DNA from: Agaricus subrufescens
Taxonomy: Eukaryota; Basidiomycota; Agaricomycetes; Agaricales; Agaricaceae
Length of the DNA stretch: 64,000 nucleotides
Direction: 5' to 3'
Assembly (NCBI GenBank): GCA_029945375.1
Contig: CM057062.1
Span: 2,867,564 to 2,931,563, forward strand
The notes beneath the pieces are model-generated. The model made no database searches and had not been told where the DNA came from. It was given only the letters and a program-made list of their open reading frames with translations. The position numbers and the translations under genes were made by a program. Below, piece after piece: positions 33,201 through 45,233 of the stretch (its first letter is position 1; each line of letters starts with the position of its first letter).

Positions 33201-34992
33201 CAAAGCCCAGCCCATGAGGACGGAGAGATTCCTTATGTATTGCGCCAGGTATGTTTGCCTCAAAGAGATCATGATGTCAGTACTCAACTGTAACCTCTTA
33301 GGCGGGTGACTCTGCTATCTTGGTCGAATTTGGAATCATGGAATTAGATTTCTTCATTCGCGCCAGAGTCCAAGTTTTGCTCTCGGGGATTCAAGAAAGG
33401 AAAATCGTTGGTGTTAACCAACTGTGCCCTTGCATTCGTTCTCTCATGGTGCTGTTAAATCTCACTTGACCTTAAATTTTATTCTTTTAACCCCTCATCG
33501 TCTAGATCCATTATGACAATCAACTTGTCTCCCAAATCGATTTAGTTCAACAAATCCTCTCGGTGATAAAGGAGATCCCTCATGACGTCACTCACATGTC
33601 GTTCAAAGGACGTCGAATCACTTTCCCTATAGTTCTTGATGATCCATGGAGTAAAGAAGCAACGGAACGATACATGCGCTCAATCCGCGAAAAAGCCGTT
33701 TATCTCCCTAGCAACGTTGAGTATATTGCAAATAATAACGGACTTAATGGAGCATCAGAAGCGTTAGAGAAGCTTGTAGCATCAGATTGGGTGAGTTTAT
33801 TGAACCGATATCGCCAAATGGACAATAAAGCTGATCAGGGTTGAAGATTGTTTTTGGTGTTGGGTTCTACCTTGGATGCCCATTTGTAGTACCCGTACGT
33901 CGCCTATGAGTTAATCGAGGACATCCTCTCACCGGCAGGATTAGATCGATCCGCGTTGTAGGTTGACAGGGCAGAAATTGAATCCCTCGCGTACATTTAC
34001 CCCTCGAGTGAGTATGATTTTGTGTCTAGGGTTCAGAGAATGATGGTTGAACGTTGAGATTTAGGGGGCCGTCGGAATTGCGGGTCCTGTAACAGCCATA
34101 TATCCTGTTGAATCACCTGGTGGTTATCAGCTTTTTGGTCGAACAATTCCGGCATGGCAAGCTTGGGGTAAAGGAGGAGGTTTTTCGCCGGAGAAGCCTT
34201 GGTTACTTGACCCCTTTGATCAAGTAAGTCTTGTGAATTTTTCAATGGAACACCTGGTTCTGAAAGTTGGAGTAGGTCCATTTTGAGCCTGTGGATATCG
34301 AAACGTATCAAAAGGTTAGACTTTATAGTGTTATTTCTCAGAGCTGCGACTTATTCATGTTATTAGTTTGATACGCTTTACGAACAAGGCCGTTATCCAT
34401 TCAAGGTCAATTAGCCCAATCTCATCTGCATAATGCAGCCTGACAGTCCCTTAGATCGAACCAACGATATTTTCTATGACGAAGTATGCCGCTATGATCA
34501 ACAAAATACAAGATGAGATCTCTGCATTCCGTGAGCGACAGTTTGAAGCTATGAACACTGTAGGCGAAAGGTGAGTCTGAGGGGTCATTTATATGAGTTG
34601 AGTACTGATTGGAATGTTTAAGAGAGCGTGTTTTGCTTTCAGAATGGGAGAAAGAGAATGTCCAATCTTCAAATGGCACCGTTTCCCAAGGTCAGGAGCA
34701 ATCTCTCTTATAATCATATCACTGATGGAATAAATGTGAATTTTGATCAGGAGATCAGACGAATGTGCTATCTATAAGGACACCTCTCTTCGCATCAGTA
34801 TGGAAGATTCGTTGTAAAGTTGGCGATACCATAACTTCGCTGGACGAGCCTCTTATGATACTCGAAGCTATGAAAACCGAGATTCCGATCAAGGCAGAGC
34901 AAATCCATCTTGGTCAGACGATCAAAGCGTTCGGGCAGGCAGTGAAGGAGGGAGCACTCGTCAAGGCGGGAGATGTACTTATTACTGTGTAA
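30280..34992 (+). CDS. Urea carboxylase-type biotin enzyme, without allophanate hydrolase
   Basis: At least 15 exons encode roughly 1,200 aa. Order: biotin carboxylase ([13 protein letters not shown] at the start, [14 protein letters not shown], glycine loop [23 protein letters not shown]), then the KipA/KipI-like carboxyltransferase halves ([93 protein letters not shown]), and a biotinyl domain with LEAMKTE, the biotinylated Lys being codon 34873-34875. This is the urea carboxylase half of yeast Dur1,2, which carboxylates urea to allophanate with ATP and bicarbonate. No amidase domain is present in the window. Related enzymes can prefer guanidine, so the substrate is open. The join near 33,790-33,842 does not keep frame with a canonical intron (see findings). 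Confidence 0.82.
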
Positions 34993-35719
34993 GCACATAT
35001 ATTGGAGGGACTCAAGTCAACAAAGTTGTATCGTCGTCAGATGTGACTGGGTGTAACTGAGTTGCATAGACAAGCCGTGCTGTCCCAAATACCGTGTGAT
35101 GAATCGCCAGAACGAATACGGCCCAAGCTCTCAGGCCTCTCCTTTTTAGAGGGAAACCCACGTGGGTGATGTTCTGGCGGCTCTCCCGACCCGTGGCAAG
35201 GGCGTGAAGTAGGAAGCTACTGTCGTCTATGATTCCCGAACCACCGCTTTTCTTCGTGCTTAAACACTGACCTGGGCTAAAAGAGGTAAGTATATTACGA
35301 AGTGCTGCAATCAGATCGTAACTATGACTCTAAATTTGGAGATGACGATTTCGTTGGATGCTGGGTGGCTACTACAACGAATTCCAATTACGATAGTTGG
35401 CGTGGCATGAGTCGGTCTGATTCACTATTTTCGGGTCGTGATGCACAGCTTTGTTTATCAACGCCCATAGCCAATAGCCGATGGTTGGCCGGAACATGGT
35501 TACCCTGGTTATGGACAAAGGACTGGATATGGGTATTTTGTAGTGCAACTATCAGCCTTGGCTTCAGATATTGGCACCTGAACGTGAAGAGGGAAGCAGA
35601 AGTATCGAGGCTGTTCGCCGAAGAAGGACTGAAATAAGAATGGTCGTGGTGTGGGGCGCTGACTAAGCCAGGTACAGCATTCTGGTCTCCTTCATTTGCC
35701 GGCTGGCCCAAGTATCATC
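34993..35719. other. Intergenic region between urea carboxylase and PIN-like gene
   Basis: About 730 nt. An open frame runs to 35637 ending FAEEGLK with a Trp-rich hydrophobic stretch; its first ATG is at 35407 and would give only about 77 aa. An overlapping frame exists on the other strand. Neither is supported. Confidence 0.45.
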
Positions 35720-37079
35720 ATGAACACCATGGCCGACAGAAAGGTAGGGCCTCTGTCTCCCTCTATATTTCCAAGTCAATCATGCAAATATTCCAAAGAT
35801 GCCCAACTCGCCCCCAAACAAGGTCGCCATGTCGCGAGCACTCGGAGCAGCGTTCCTGAATCATCAAGTTGAACAACTCGAAAAATCGGTGTCAGCCAAT
35901 AGCCCTTCGTCTGGAAACTGGAGGGATCGCAAATATGTCTCTGTGAACCAGTATAATGCACCTGCCCAATATGCCGGCAAGCGTACCCCGATGGCCCCTG
36001 GTATCAAGATTGTCCACAGGCGGAAGGGGGGCGGTGATGCGCCACCAGCCGCGGGCAAAGAGAAGCCTGTCGCCAGGGAAGTCGATGACAAGAAACATAC
36101 GATACATCATAACATTCAGTCCAAGACTGTCCACGAAGGGAACAGAGGGGACAAGGATGCAGACATCGTGGTCATTGACGCCAGCGTGTTGGTGCACGCA
36201 CTGTACCAGGTCAAGAAGTGGTGTAGAGATGGTCGCAAGGAGATTCTCATTGTTCCCCTTGAAGGTAAGCCCGATCCCGCTGCAGGTTCAGGTCACTGAT
36301 TGTAGTCATAAGCGCTTAACACCCTTGACTTGTTGAAGAAGGGTACTAGTCCCCTTGCTCAGCGTGCTCGTGCCGCTTCACGTATCCTTGAAGCCCAAGT
36401 CGGGACCAATCCCCGCATCCGTGTTCAAAGGGACGAGGCGTTCGTTCTGTGGGATCAGATCGCTGTCAAAGACATCTCGAGTGATGACGAATCCGAGCCT
36501 AAAGCCGCACCATCCCCCGAATGGCTTCGTCGTACTATCTGTTGTGCTCGCTGGGAAGTTGAGAACGCCAGTATAACCATACACTCAGATGGTAACAGCC
36601 GGCCATCTGAAGAAGCCGTTCAAGAGAGCAAGAAATACAAAGTTGTTCTTGCCGTTCTCTCCGGCTCGCCCAACGTTTCTCCTCTCAACCATGCTTTGAA
36701 GCTCGCAGATTCAAACGAAACCTCGATGGCACCTGTTCCTCTTCCCGCTCCTTCTGTTCCACATGCTAACAAGTTTGAAGCGAGATCTTCAGGAGTCCTC
36801 GTCACCAAGTGGGCTGAAAAGGCTGGCGTTGAATTATTCCCAGTTGAACCGACCCTTCCTGGGCGAGGTGGCGGTGGCGATGAAGACGAACGCCCAAAAC
36901 GTCCTCACCATTCTCACCACGGACCCAAGCCGAGGCGCACTTCCAACACTGACCATCCGTCCAAACCTAGCCTTGTCGAACGTCCGCCTGCTGTTATGGC
37001 TATGATGGAGATGGTATCTCAACCTACTCGTGTCGTCCGTGTCCTCGCTCGTGGGGAGAAGTTGGATCCCGATACCTAA
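35720..37079 (+). CDS. PIN-like domain protein (putative ribonuclease fold)
   Basis: Predicted exons are 35720-35743, 35799-36264 and 36313-37079, giving 418 aa with exact phase closure. The N-terminal 110 residues are basic and disordered. Then comes DADIVVIDASVLVHALYQVKKW, with an Asp after a hydrophobic strand as at the start of PIN nuclease folds, followed across intron 2 by LIVPLEALNTLDLLKKGTSPLAQRAR, which resembles the second PIN element (Glu, then a Leu-rich helix). A disordered His/Pro/Arg-rich region follows (HHSHHGPKPRRTS) before a final ordered segment with QPTRVVRVLARGE. PIN-domain proteins such as SMG5/6 and Nmd4 act in RNA decay; a cytoplasmic RNA-turnover role is inferred, not shown. 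The 24-nt first exon is the weakest part; a start at 35799 is the alternative. Confidence 0.65.
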
Positions 37080-37953
37080 GCAGTTAAAAGGTGCCCAGAT
37101 GGTGAGATCTCTTTTCCTGTGTCTGGGAAATATAATTAATTCATTGACTATATATAGCAGGTAGAAAGACTGTGTTGATCCACTTGGTCGACTGCGTTCC
37201 GGCCGAATCGCTCCAGCCCCACTCTCGAGCACAAATCAAGCGTTCTTACAAGACAACGGGGTTCTGTATCCTTTTGTTCTCAAGCCTCCCGGTTTCTCAG
37301 TCTCAACCAATTCTCTTCCTCAATCTTTTATACGAAAACGGAAACGGAAAATGAAAAGGAAGTCGCGATTATGCTTTTTTTCAATGAACATTCCGAGATA
37401 TTGCAGAGCTGGGAACGTATTTTCAAACGCCTTGGTGCTATTTTTTTCGAGATACGATGGATAATCTACGGATATGCCTTTTGGGTTTGTTTGGCGGTGA
37501 GAGTATTCATTTGAACCAGAGGAGCTGAGCCTACTCGGGTCTTTAGGATATGTTCTGTTCCTCTTCCCTATGCCTCTCCTCCACAAGTTCAGAATTTCTT
37601 TTGATCCCCTCTGTATACTTGCCAGAACAATTTTTCTCCTTTCAGGCTATATGTTCAATGTCGTCTATAACTATGATTGTGATTTGTAACTGTAGCCTCA
37701 TCCCTTCCTCATGTCCATTCTTCTTTCGAAGGCAGTCTTATATTTAGACTGTCTTCCTGAATATGCCTTATTTCTTTCCTACGATGCCATGCGATTTTGA
37801 TCTAAGACATTGGATTGTGCTTGAACCCTCTCAAGTCAAGTCTCGATATCAATTCGGGTGGCTCACGGAACAGCGCGTGAGCTCCGCATAACAAATATTT
37901 CGTCATTTATAACTGGCATGTGAGTGTAACAAAATGGCATGGAAACAATTGAT
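37080..37953. other. Intergenic region between convergent genes
   Basis: About 870 nt with no supported gene. The left part may be 3' UTR with an intron-like GT...AG pair near 37,102-37,160. Confidence 0.5.
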
Positions 37954-39655
37954 CTAACGTCCTAAATGATCATTGAGCCAAACGTGTGCCCTCGTTTCAC
38001 CTTCTTCAAGTCGAATCCAACTCTCAGCCGTTGGCTTACCCCGACTGTGTCTAGGAGCGTGGAAAACGATGTTACGGACTCCATAACCCCATGAAGAATC
38101 ACCGTATCCGCCATATCTGGAAGTCGATATAGCATAAATTGGAAGAATTTTGAGTTCTGTCTCCTCTTTCAATAACGGTTTACACCTACCCGGAGTGTTT
38201 GTCGAAACAGAAGATGACGTCTTTGGTGGGTTCACGTGCACACCACTCGTTACCGTGGTCATGTCCGGAGATGAAGGCGAAGATATTCTTGATGTTCTTG
38301 TTGGCTGAATTCCAGAAAGGTGTGTCTTGGGCGGATGGGGATGTGTCCGAAGTAGATTGAGTAGAACCAGTGCCGAGGACGTCCGCTTGAAAAAGAGAAT
38401 TATTTGGTCAGATATATGTCGGTGCTTTGTTCGGTGGAATATATACCATTTAGTCCTGGATTCTCTTTGGGATTTATTTTTCCTTGAACGGGTTGGATAA
38501 CGTGACTATAACTTGTTAGAATAATGAGAGAAAGTCAAGCTTCGAGCGTACGGTGGTATATGAACAAATGCAAGCGCAGAACGAGTCTCTCCGGGACCCC
38601 AAACTTTGTCCATGTGTCTTGTTTCGGATTCGATCCATTCAGCAACGGACTCGTCGACCCAGTCCGCAGCTGGTTGGTTCTGAAGTGTTTTACCACCTGT
38701 TGAGGACAATTATCAGAGGTGAGCCATATGCGAGCACGAGAGAAGTACATACCACGAGAATCGAAGAACCAGAGGACAAGGTAAGGGGCGCGATCTGAGG
38801 AGAATTTATCTCTGAGTGCGAGGGAGAATGTTCTTGAAGGACATACCCGATTTCTGCCTGTAGATCTATAACAAAGTGAGCAAATTGTTGGTAACCATTA
38901 GTCGGGTACTCTCACTGGAACCCAGTAGTTTCCGGCTCCACCTTCGCCACCGACACCGGGTGGAGAGAAGCGAGTGTAGCTGAGAGGTGCAACTTGCTGT
39001 TCACGAGCGATCTCTTGTGCATGAGTGATATTGACTTGATTATCGTGGTTCTAACAAGGGACGTCAACGGTAAGGTATACACAAAACGACGAGTCACGTA
39101 CACCTTGAGTTGAAGAGAAAGGTACCTTGGCAGCATTCAAAGGAGCGACAATTTCATCGATCAATTTAGTTGCGTTATCCTTGAAGGAGTCTAGTTCACT
39201 TGAGAACCGTCCTGTCAATAGGCTCGCCGAGGTACACTCACTTTCTCCAGTAATGAGATCTCCGTTCAACACACTTCATACACACGAACTTAGCGGAGGG
39301 AGAGGAGGCAACCACAGGACACATACACATAATCAGGCTTCTCATCCTTCAAGACTCGTTCCATGACCCTAGTGCTATTTGAGTCCTGGATAGGACCCCA
39401 CAAATCCCACGGATTCTCTCCATAATGGAGGTCTGAGAAGATAGTCAATTTGAGAGTGCCGTCACTGTTGAAGGTAATGCGAGGTTTGTGTGGGTAAGGA
39501 TCTAATCTGTCGCTTGGAGACGTTGTTTGAACTGTTTATCATAATCTAAGTATTGATCCGAGAATGGATGCTTCGGTAAGCATACCAAGTTGAATAGGCC
39601 CTCCTAGAATGCCGCGAACGCTGACTAGGAGGAAGAAAGCGTTGAAAAATAACAT
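37954..39655 (-). CDS. Dcr2-like calcineurin-type metallophosphoesterase, secretory
   Basis: A multi-exon minus-strand gene, start at 39655. The first 20 residues (MLFFNAFFLLVSVRGILGG) form a hydrophobic signal peptide, so the product should enter the secretory pathway. Motifs of the metallophosphoesterase fold occur in order: FSDLHYGENPWDLWG (DxH), VVLNGDLITGE (GD), NHDNQVNIT (GNHD; the Asn comes from the exon beginning after an AG at about 39,050), FVHIP, and FISGHDHGNEWC (GHxH). Yeast Dcr2 and related fungal phosphatases share this pattern. The intron inside the second motif was placed at a GTATGT donor so that DYV joins VLNGD. The C-terminus carries YGGYGDSSWGYGVRNIVFHA, usual for this family. 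The natural substrate is unknown. Confidence 0.8.
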
Positions 39656-39980
39656 GCCTGTCTTCTCTCGGCGACTACCTGGGTTAGAGACTAGCGAGGG
39701 AAGCGTAGAGATGCAACATAGATCAGCTCTTTAACAGATTACGTTACGCACGTGCGACAAGTCTATTTGTGAGACTGAGTAATACAAAACGGGACCGCAA
39801 ATCACACAACGATACTAGAAAAGTAGAAAACTGTTGAACACGGTCAACTGAACGTGCACATTGTCTAAGAACGGGAACACACTAAGTCTCATTAGGCCTC
39901 ATCCTTTTTAGAGATCTCTGACATGATTTATCTCTGTTCCCTCTTTCACTTCACCTCCTGACGCTTAAACGACGAGAGCC

Positions 39981-40169
39981 TTACCAACGATCCTTGCTTC
40001 CTTCGAATATTTTCTCTGGTGGCATGTTCCTGGTGATTTTTTCCACAAGGTCCACGTTCAGAGTCACAATGAGATGACCACCTTCCCCGGGTTCCCATCC
40101 ATGTAACGGAGTTTCACTTCCGCAGAGGCTGAACATGAAGCAATGGGTAAACCGAGGTTGAGCATCCAA
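39981..40169 (-). pseudogene. Relict of the last exon of the P-loop/nuclease gene
   Basis: This minus-strand frame encodes GGHLIVTLNVDLVEKITRN, which lines up with DGHPIATLNMDLVTKITKN in the last exon of the gene at 40641-43614. Similarity covers about 40 codons and stops on both sides. It carries no ATPase or nuclease region. The simplest reading is a truncated duplicate about 0.6 kb downstream of the intact copy. Surrounding bases (39656-39980, 40170-40640) hold nothing else I can support. Confidence 0.55.
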
Positions 40170-40640
40170 AGCTCACCCTATGACCGCACACTATCAGGAT
40201 ATCGCCGTAGACTCCGTACATACTGTACCTTTCCCCCAAACTGAGCAGGTGAAATGAATTCTACTATTTTTAGGATTTCATCACCCTTCAAATTAATGTG
40301 GGATTTATCCAGCCCTTATGGGTCCAATAGATTATTCGTCACGAGCACTGGATTGGTTCTTTACCCGACAACGGAATATACTGTGGAGCACATCGAATTG
40401 AGTGTGTCATGTAAATGTACCATTTCGGTTAAGGAAAGTTTATCGGATGAACATCCGTGTCGTTGCCTTCTCTACTAGTAATCAGACGCAAAAGCTATTC
40501 TAACCGGATTAAATACTAAAGTTTTAATATTATCTCATAGACGACCAGGACGTTTGAGTGAGTGTGAGTCTGAAATGGATCCTTTGATATAAAATTACAC
40601 AAGCATCAAATACGAAAGACTCACAAAGCTACAACTGAAC

Positions 40641-43614
40641 TCAGTTTAGTTTAATCTTTTTCCTAGAACTCCGACATGGTTGTTCGTTCTCCTTCCTTCT
40701 CTTCTTGGTTATTCTTTGCTCTTTGTGATTAAGGCCAGACTCTCGGTTTTCCATCATTCGTTTCATTTTAGTAAGGATGTCACTAGGCGAGAGATTCTTA
40801 GTGATTTTAGTGACAAGGTCCATATTCAGGGTTGCGATTGGGTGACCATCTTGATCGGGGTCCTTTTCTATAACTCGCTTTATTTTTGCTTGTCCTGGAA
40901 ATGAAGCTACGACGCGTAGGATCATCCTGTTCATAGGCTGCTTCAGCAACAGTTTCGAGACTTGACCACGTAAGTCTGCATGAGAAGCAGGCGGGTTCGG
41001 TTGTCCATTCTGCAAAAGGATCAATTATTGAACATTGAAGCCTTATTAAGCGTTACGAGAAATGTTGACCTTGTTTAGAAAGTATCTTGAGGGCGTCACA
41101 CTCTTCATGGCATGTAGAAGGAGTTCCTTGGATAGCACCCCTTTGATTCCATTGGACAATTTTGTCTGGACGGCAACCCATATGTGACTACCGTCCGAGA
41201 GTTCTAACGCAAACAATATATCTGGCCCCATTAAGCCATTCGGAAAACAGAATGGCGCATGAAGGCGATGTCCTAGCCAAGACAAAAGCACTTCAGGATT
41301 TTTTGCGTTGACGCCGAGGGTTGCTGAAGGAGCCAGCGACTGAGAAAAGGATGAGTCGCTAGTTTCGAGGCAGCCTGCGTCGTCACAAAAGACTGAGACG
41401 AGGCTTGCTTTCATATGAGCCCAGGTGGGTACTGTTCCGTGAAAGTGGAAAACTTCGCTCAGTCGACGCTGTTGAGAGAAGATAAGATCGAGGGAGAAAG
41501 CGATGTAGTTCTCGAATCCATTATAGACTGGAGTATGAGTCCGGATGTCGTTTGCAAGGAATTTATAAGTTGACTGGTGCTTGCTATTAAACCACCGGAT
41601 GGCAGCGAGGAGGATTAAAGGTTCATCTATGGTGACGCTTTGCGTCTCCGAGTCAACAAATCGGGCAAAACCGTACTCGACATACATAGCTTCATCCCCC
41701 CCAATAGGCTCGGTGATGGACCTCATCCAGTAGTGAGTTGTGATACGTTGTATAGTCGTCAGCATATCACTACCTAGATAATAAATATATCAGCTATTCC
41801 AGGTTATGGACATCGGTATTTGAACGCACTTTTCTCGAGTTTGGAAAAATCGAGGCAGTATTGGGAAAGCTTTGGTAGTTCCAATTGTGTGTCTTCCTTT
41901 TTGGCGTGTTTAACGGCATCAGATATTGAGAATTCGGTAAAATGTTGAACATAGGCATTAAGAAGTCTATGCGGCTGCCGGAATCCGTTACGGATTAATT
42001 CAGATACATATCCGGCTGTAAAACGGTGGCTAAAGTTGAACAGAGTCTGACGTTTGCCCATAAAGGAAAATGTAACGAGCACATACCGGCCACGTAACCA
42101 ATACCACAATCGGTCTAGTAATCGAATCCCAGACTCAGATTGCATTAAGGATTTAGGTAGGTATTCAGCTAAATACTGTCGCTGTGTTTCTGGTTTGTCA
42201 AAAGCGCCAGTATCTGAACACCATCGATACTTGGATTCCTTCATGATGGCTGAAGTCATTGCGGAGTCTACGACGTCTTTCGAGACACCTGTCCCCGCGA
42301 CGACCATAAAAACGCCTTGCCCAGAGGACTGTTCCTCCCAAGCACGTACAATCTCCCTGAGTATAGGTCTAGGACAATCGTTCTGGTCGGAACGAAAAGA
42401 TTGCGTGTGTTGATTTGCGGCGAATTGGGCTTCATCTAAAACACAGAAAAATGGCGTTGGTTCTTGGGTTTCTTCGTTTTCGCAGGCGCACAGTTCTCGC
42501 GCACGTTCCAAATAAAATTGGGACTTTGACATAACCCAAGCATCTGAGGCTGACGATAGCAGACATGCAAGTTTATCGAAAATGTCCCAAGTTTTAGGAT
42601 GCCCCAATTGTGGCCGAACCTGCAAAAGCAGCCAACGATTTCTAAATTCGTCGAAAGGCGCGTAGGGATCTCTGCAGAGATCCACTTTTTCGGCAAACAA
42701 AGTAAAGATGATCAGACGTGCGAGAAGGACACGACGAAAGATCCGACTAGCAATTTCCCGATTGTGACGAAGTGTTTTTGTGTAGTTGGGTGAATTAGTG
42801 GAAGGGATGTTGGAATGAAATTGAGGAGAATTAGGAACGTGAGTCTGGATGCTATTTTTAATGTCGCTGGAACCCAGTTGACCTGAATCGACAGAAGAGG
42901 TGAAGTAGAAACCCCAATACTGACAAAGTCCCTCCAGCAAAAGTCGTGTCTTCCCTGAACCGGAAGTATTTACCAGGAATCTTTGCAACAGTCAAGTCTT
43001 GATTTGCCGTAGAGAAGAATAGTCACCTACGTGTGGCTGTTGGGCACGAAAATGTTCTCGAGACGTTTTTTGAGGCTTGGATCGCTGGAAAACAAGCCCC
43101 AATTATGGAGTAGGAGACTTGGCTTGTTTCCCAAAGCGGGAATTCTGAGATTTTTGAGATGATTTTGATCTGCTGGGTCGATATCTACACCGGGGAGTGT
43201 CCATATGGGTATTGAAACACGTCCTGCAACGACTTCTGATATTGAGCCTTCTATCTCTTGCAAAAAGTTCTGGACCAGCTTTTCAACCTGGTGATCTGGG
43301 GTAGGAGATTCGGAAATGTCGTTGCTGAACGCTGACGTGAACGACGTGAGACCCGATAGACACGTGTACAGGAGTGGCGTACCCCAATTTCGGATAGCGT
43401 CATAGTTTCCCACGGATTTTGCAAGTTTTAGAGCACTGTACAGGCTTGAGTCCTTGGAAAGGGCATCGAGACACGCCGGTAGTGTCGAAGATTGAGCTGG
43501 TCGCGTGTGACGCCAAATTTTCCACAAGATGGTTGATGCCTCTTCAAGTATATCTACGTTGAGCTTAGAGCAATCAAAATGAATTTCAGAGGCATCTGGC
43601 TCATGTTCTGGCAT
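40641..43614 (-). CDS. P-loop ATPase fused to a REase-like nuclease (Crinkler-type)
   Basis: Four exons, 43614-43031, 42980-41830, 41773-41070 and 41009-40641, give 935 aa with exact phase closure. Residues 1-195 are a helical N-terminal region. The P-loop ATPase follows: Walker A NTSGSGKT (199-206) then RLLLEGLCQYWGFYF, and Walker B FFCVLDEAQ (Asp/Glu near 377-378). The C-terminal third contains GPDILFALELS then HIWVAVQTK, a PD-x(18)-QxK pattern (about 762-783) as in PD-(D/E)XK nucleases. ATPase plus REase-like nuclease is the architecture described for Crinkler-type effectors in oomycetes and fungi; in free-living basidiomycetes its role is unsettled. The tail is Lys/Arg-rich (KKRRKENEQ, SRKKIKLN), probably nuclear-localising. 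No secretion signal is seen. Family assignment is from motif order only. Confidence 0.65.
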
Positions 43615-45233
43615 TCAGAGCGATTGGGGTATAGAAGGTAGAGAGAGTATAAAGCGATATTTGACACTTCCCTAATGCTTTCGCCCTAATTCCGCAATAG
43701 CTCCATTTGGTTAAATTCTCTCATAACCAATATATACGTTTCTAAAAATAAAAATGAAAAAAAAAGACAAATTGAAACTGGATTTATTGTGCGATGCTCG
43801 AACACTCGCCCTGAGGTGTACCCGATGGTTTGTGCGCCAGTGATAATACTAGGCGTTTCTCGGTAGCAGACAAAGAACGAACGTGAAACGAAAGTTGGAG
43901 GGCGCCACGCCAGCCATGCGTAGATGTTCACTAAAAACAATTCCTTTATGACGATCGTATAGAGAAATCATTGTATGATCTACTACAAAATATTTGATCC
44001 TAGACTAGTCGGTCGTGTACTTCTCAGATGTTCCAGTGTATTTCCTCATGTCAGGGTTGGCAAAGCATTGATTAACCTCCCACCTTTTAGCATCGTTATT
44101 TTCCTTGCAATGCTTTTTTCGTTCCAGTCACGACTGTATTACAGCCTTCTGCATCAAAACATGGTGACTTGCTTCTGGAAAATTCGGATTCTGTCGACTT
44201 GAAGCCCTATCAACAGTAGCTTCATGCAATTGCGAACCCTTTGGTTTATTCATTATGGTTTTATTTCATCTCTCAATGACCAACTGCTGCTGTCTTCGAT
44301 CAAGAACGAAGGTATCGGAATAATGCATTCACATAGCTACCCATTCCTTCTTCCAACGGTACATGCTTGTAAGCATAGTCTTACCCCCAGCTGCAGATGC
44401 ACAGCTATATAAAGAGACCACTTACTGATTCGAGCGACACCTTTTCTCTTTCTTTCACTCTATCCCGGCTCGCTTAGTCTCTTGTATACGCGTATATCCC
44501 TACAGCTTGTGGAGATGATGTTACGGGCCTACGTATCTCATTGTGAATGTATCGCTAAAATTACAATATTTCAACAACGCTCTAGATGCTAGTAAGGCTT
44601 ACGATCTCAAGTACTGCACCCTAAAGTGAAGGAAACCATACCCGGTAAATTTCATTCAAACCTCTTAAAATGCTCGCTCAAAAACTAATTCACAAAGATC
44701 CGCATTCAGGCTTGATCTCGGCAGTTATTCAGACCTCCTTTGTGGGTCGTGCCGAGATAGGTGATCTTGAAAAATATTTTCATCATCCTACTGGTGTAAC
44801 TTGCCGCAATTTTCATGAATCTAGTATGACCTGCGAAATATAGCCACTCTCGGCTCGCTCACCTGTATTGGGCAACATTTCGGATGCGATCAGGTAAAAC
44901 GCTATACGGAAAGGCACTATAGTAGTAGGCCCGGGAATAGTGTTGTCAAAGTTTTGGACTCTGTCCGGTGACGAACAATGAATGAGGAAGCTCGTCCAGG
45001 TTGCCGCTTCTTACACTTTAACGGTTGCTGGTAAGCAAGTTCTCGCAATCAGCAGAGTTAGAAGGAAAACATATGAATATATGACCGTGAGTGCGATGAG
45101 TTTGAGGTCCTTCATAGCCCGGCAAGGCGAGCGGGAAAGCTAATGGACAAAGCCGTGTTCGGGAGCGGGAATAGGGAGAGAGCGACATCAACAGAGACAA
45201 ACAACACGGCTTTCGTACTCCTCCACGCATTCT
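43615..45233. other. Long intergenic region
   Basis: About 1.6 kb between divergent genes. No protein-coding frame can be supported. It includes an orphan TATA box plus CT-rich tract near 44,406-44,480. Confidence 0.5.
44406..44414 (+). promoter_or_regulatory. Orphan TATA box with CT-rich tract
   Basis: TATATAAAG is followed 30-60 nt later by a CT-rich stretch (CTTTTCTCTTTCTTTCACTC), the usual look of a strong fungal promoter, but no gene starts within 700 nt except a 20-codon frame at about 44515. It could drive a non-coding RNA or be a decayed promoter. Confidence 0.25.

Noticed and set aside
35388..35711. 107-codon minus-strand frame, and the opposing plus frame ending at 35637
   Set aside because: The frames overlap each other, the plus frame has no upstream ATG before codon 36, and neither has recognisable features.
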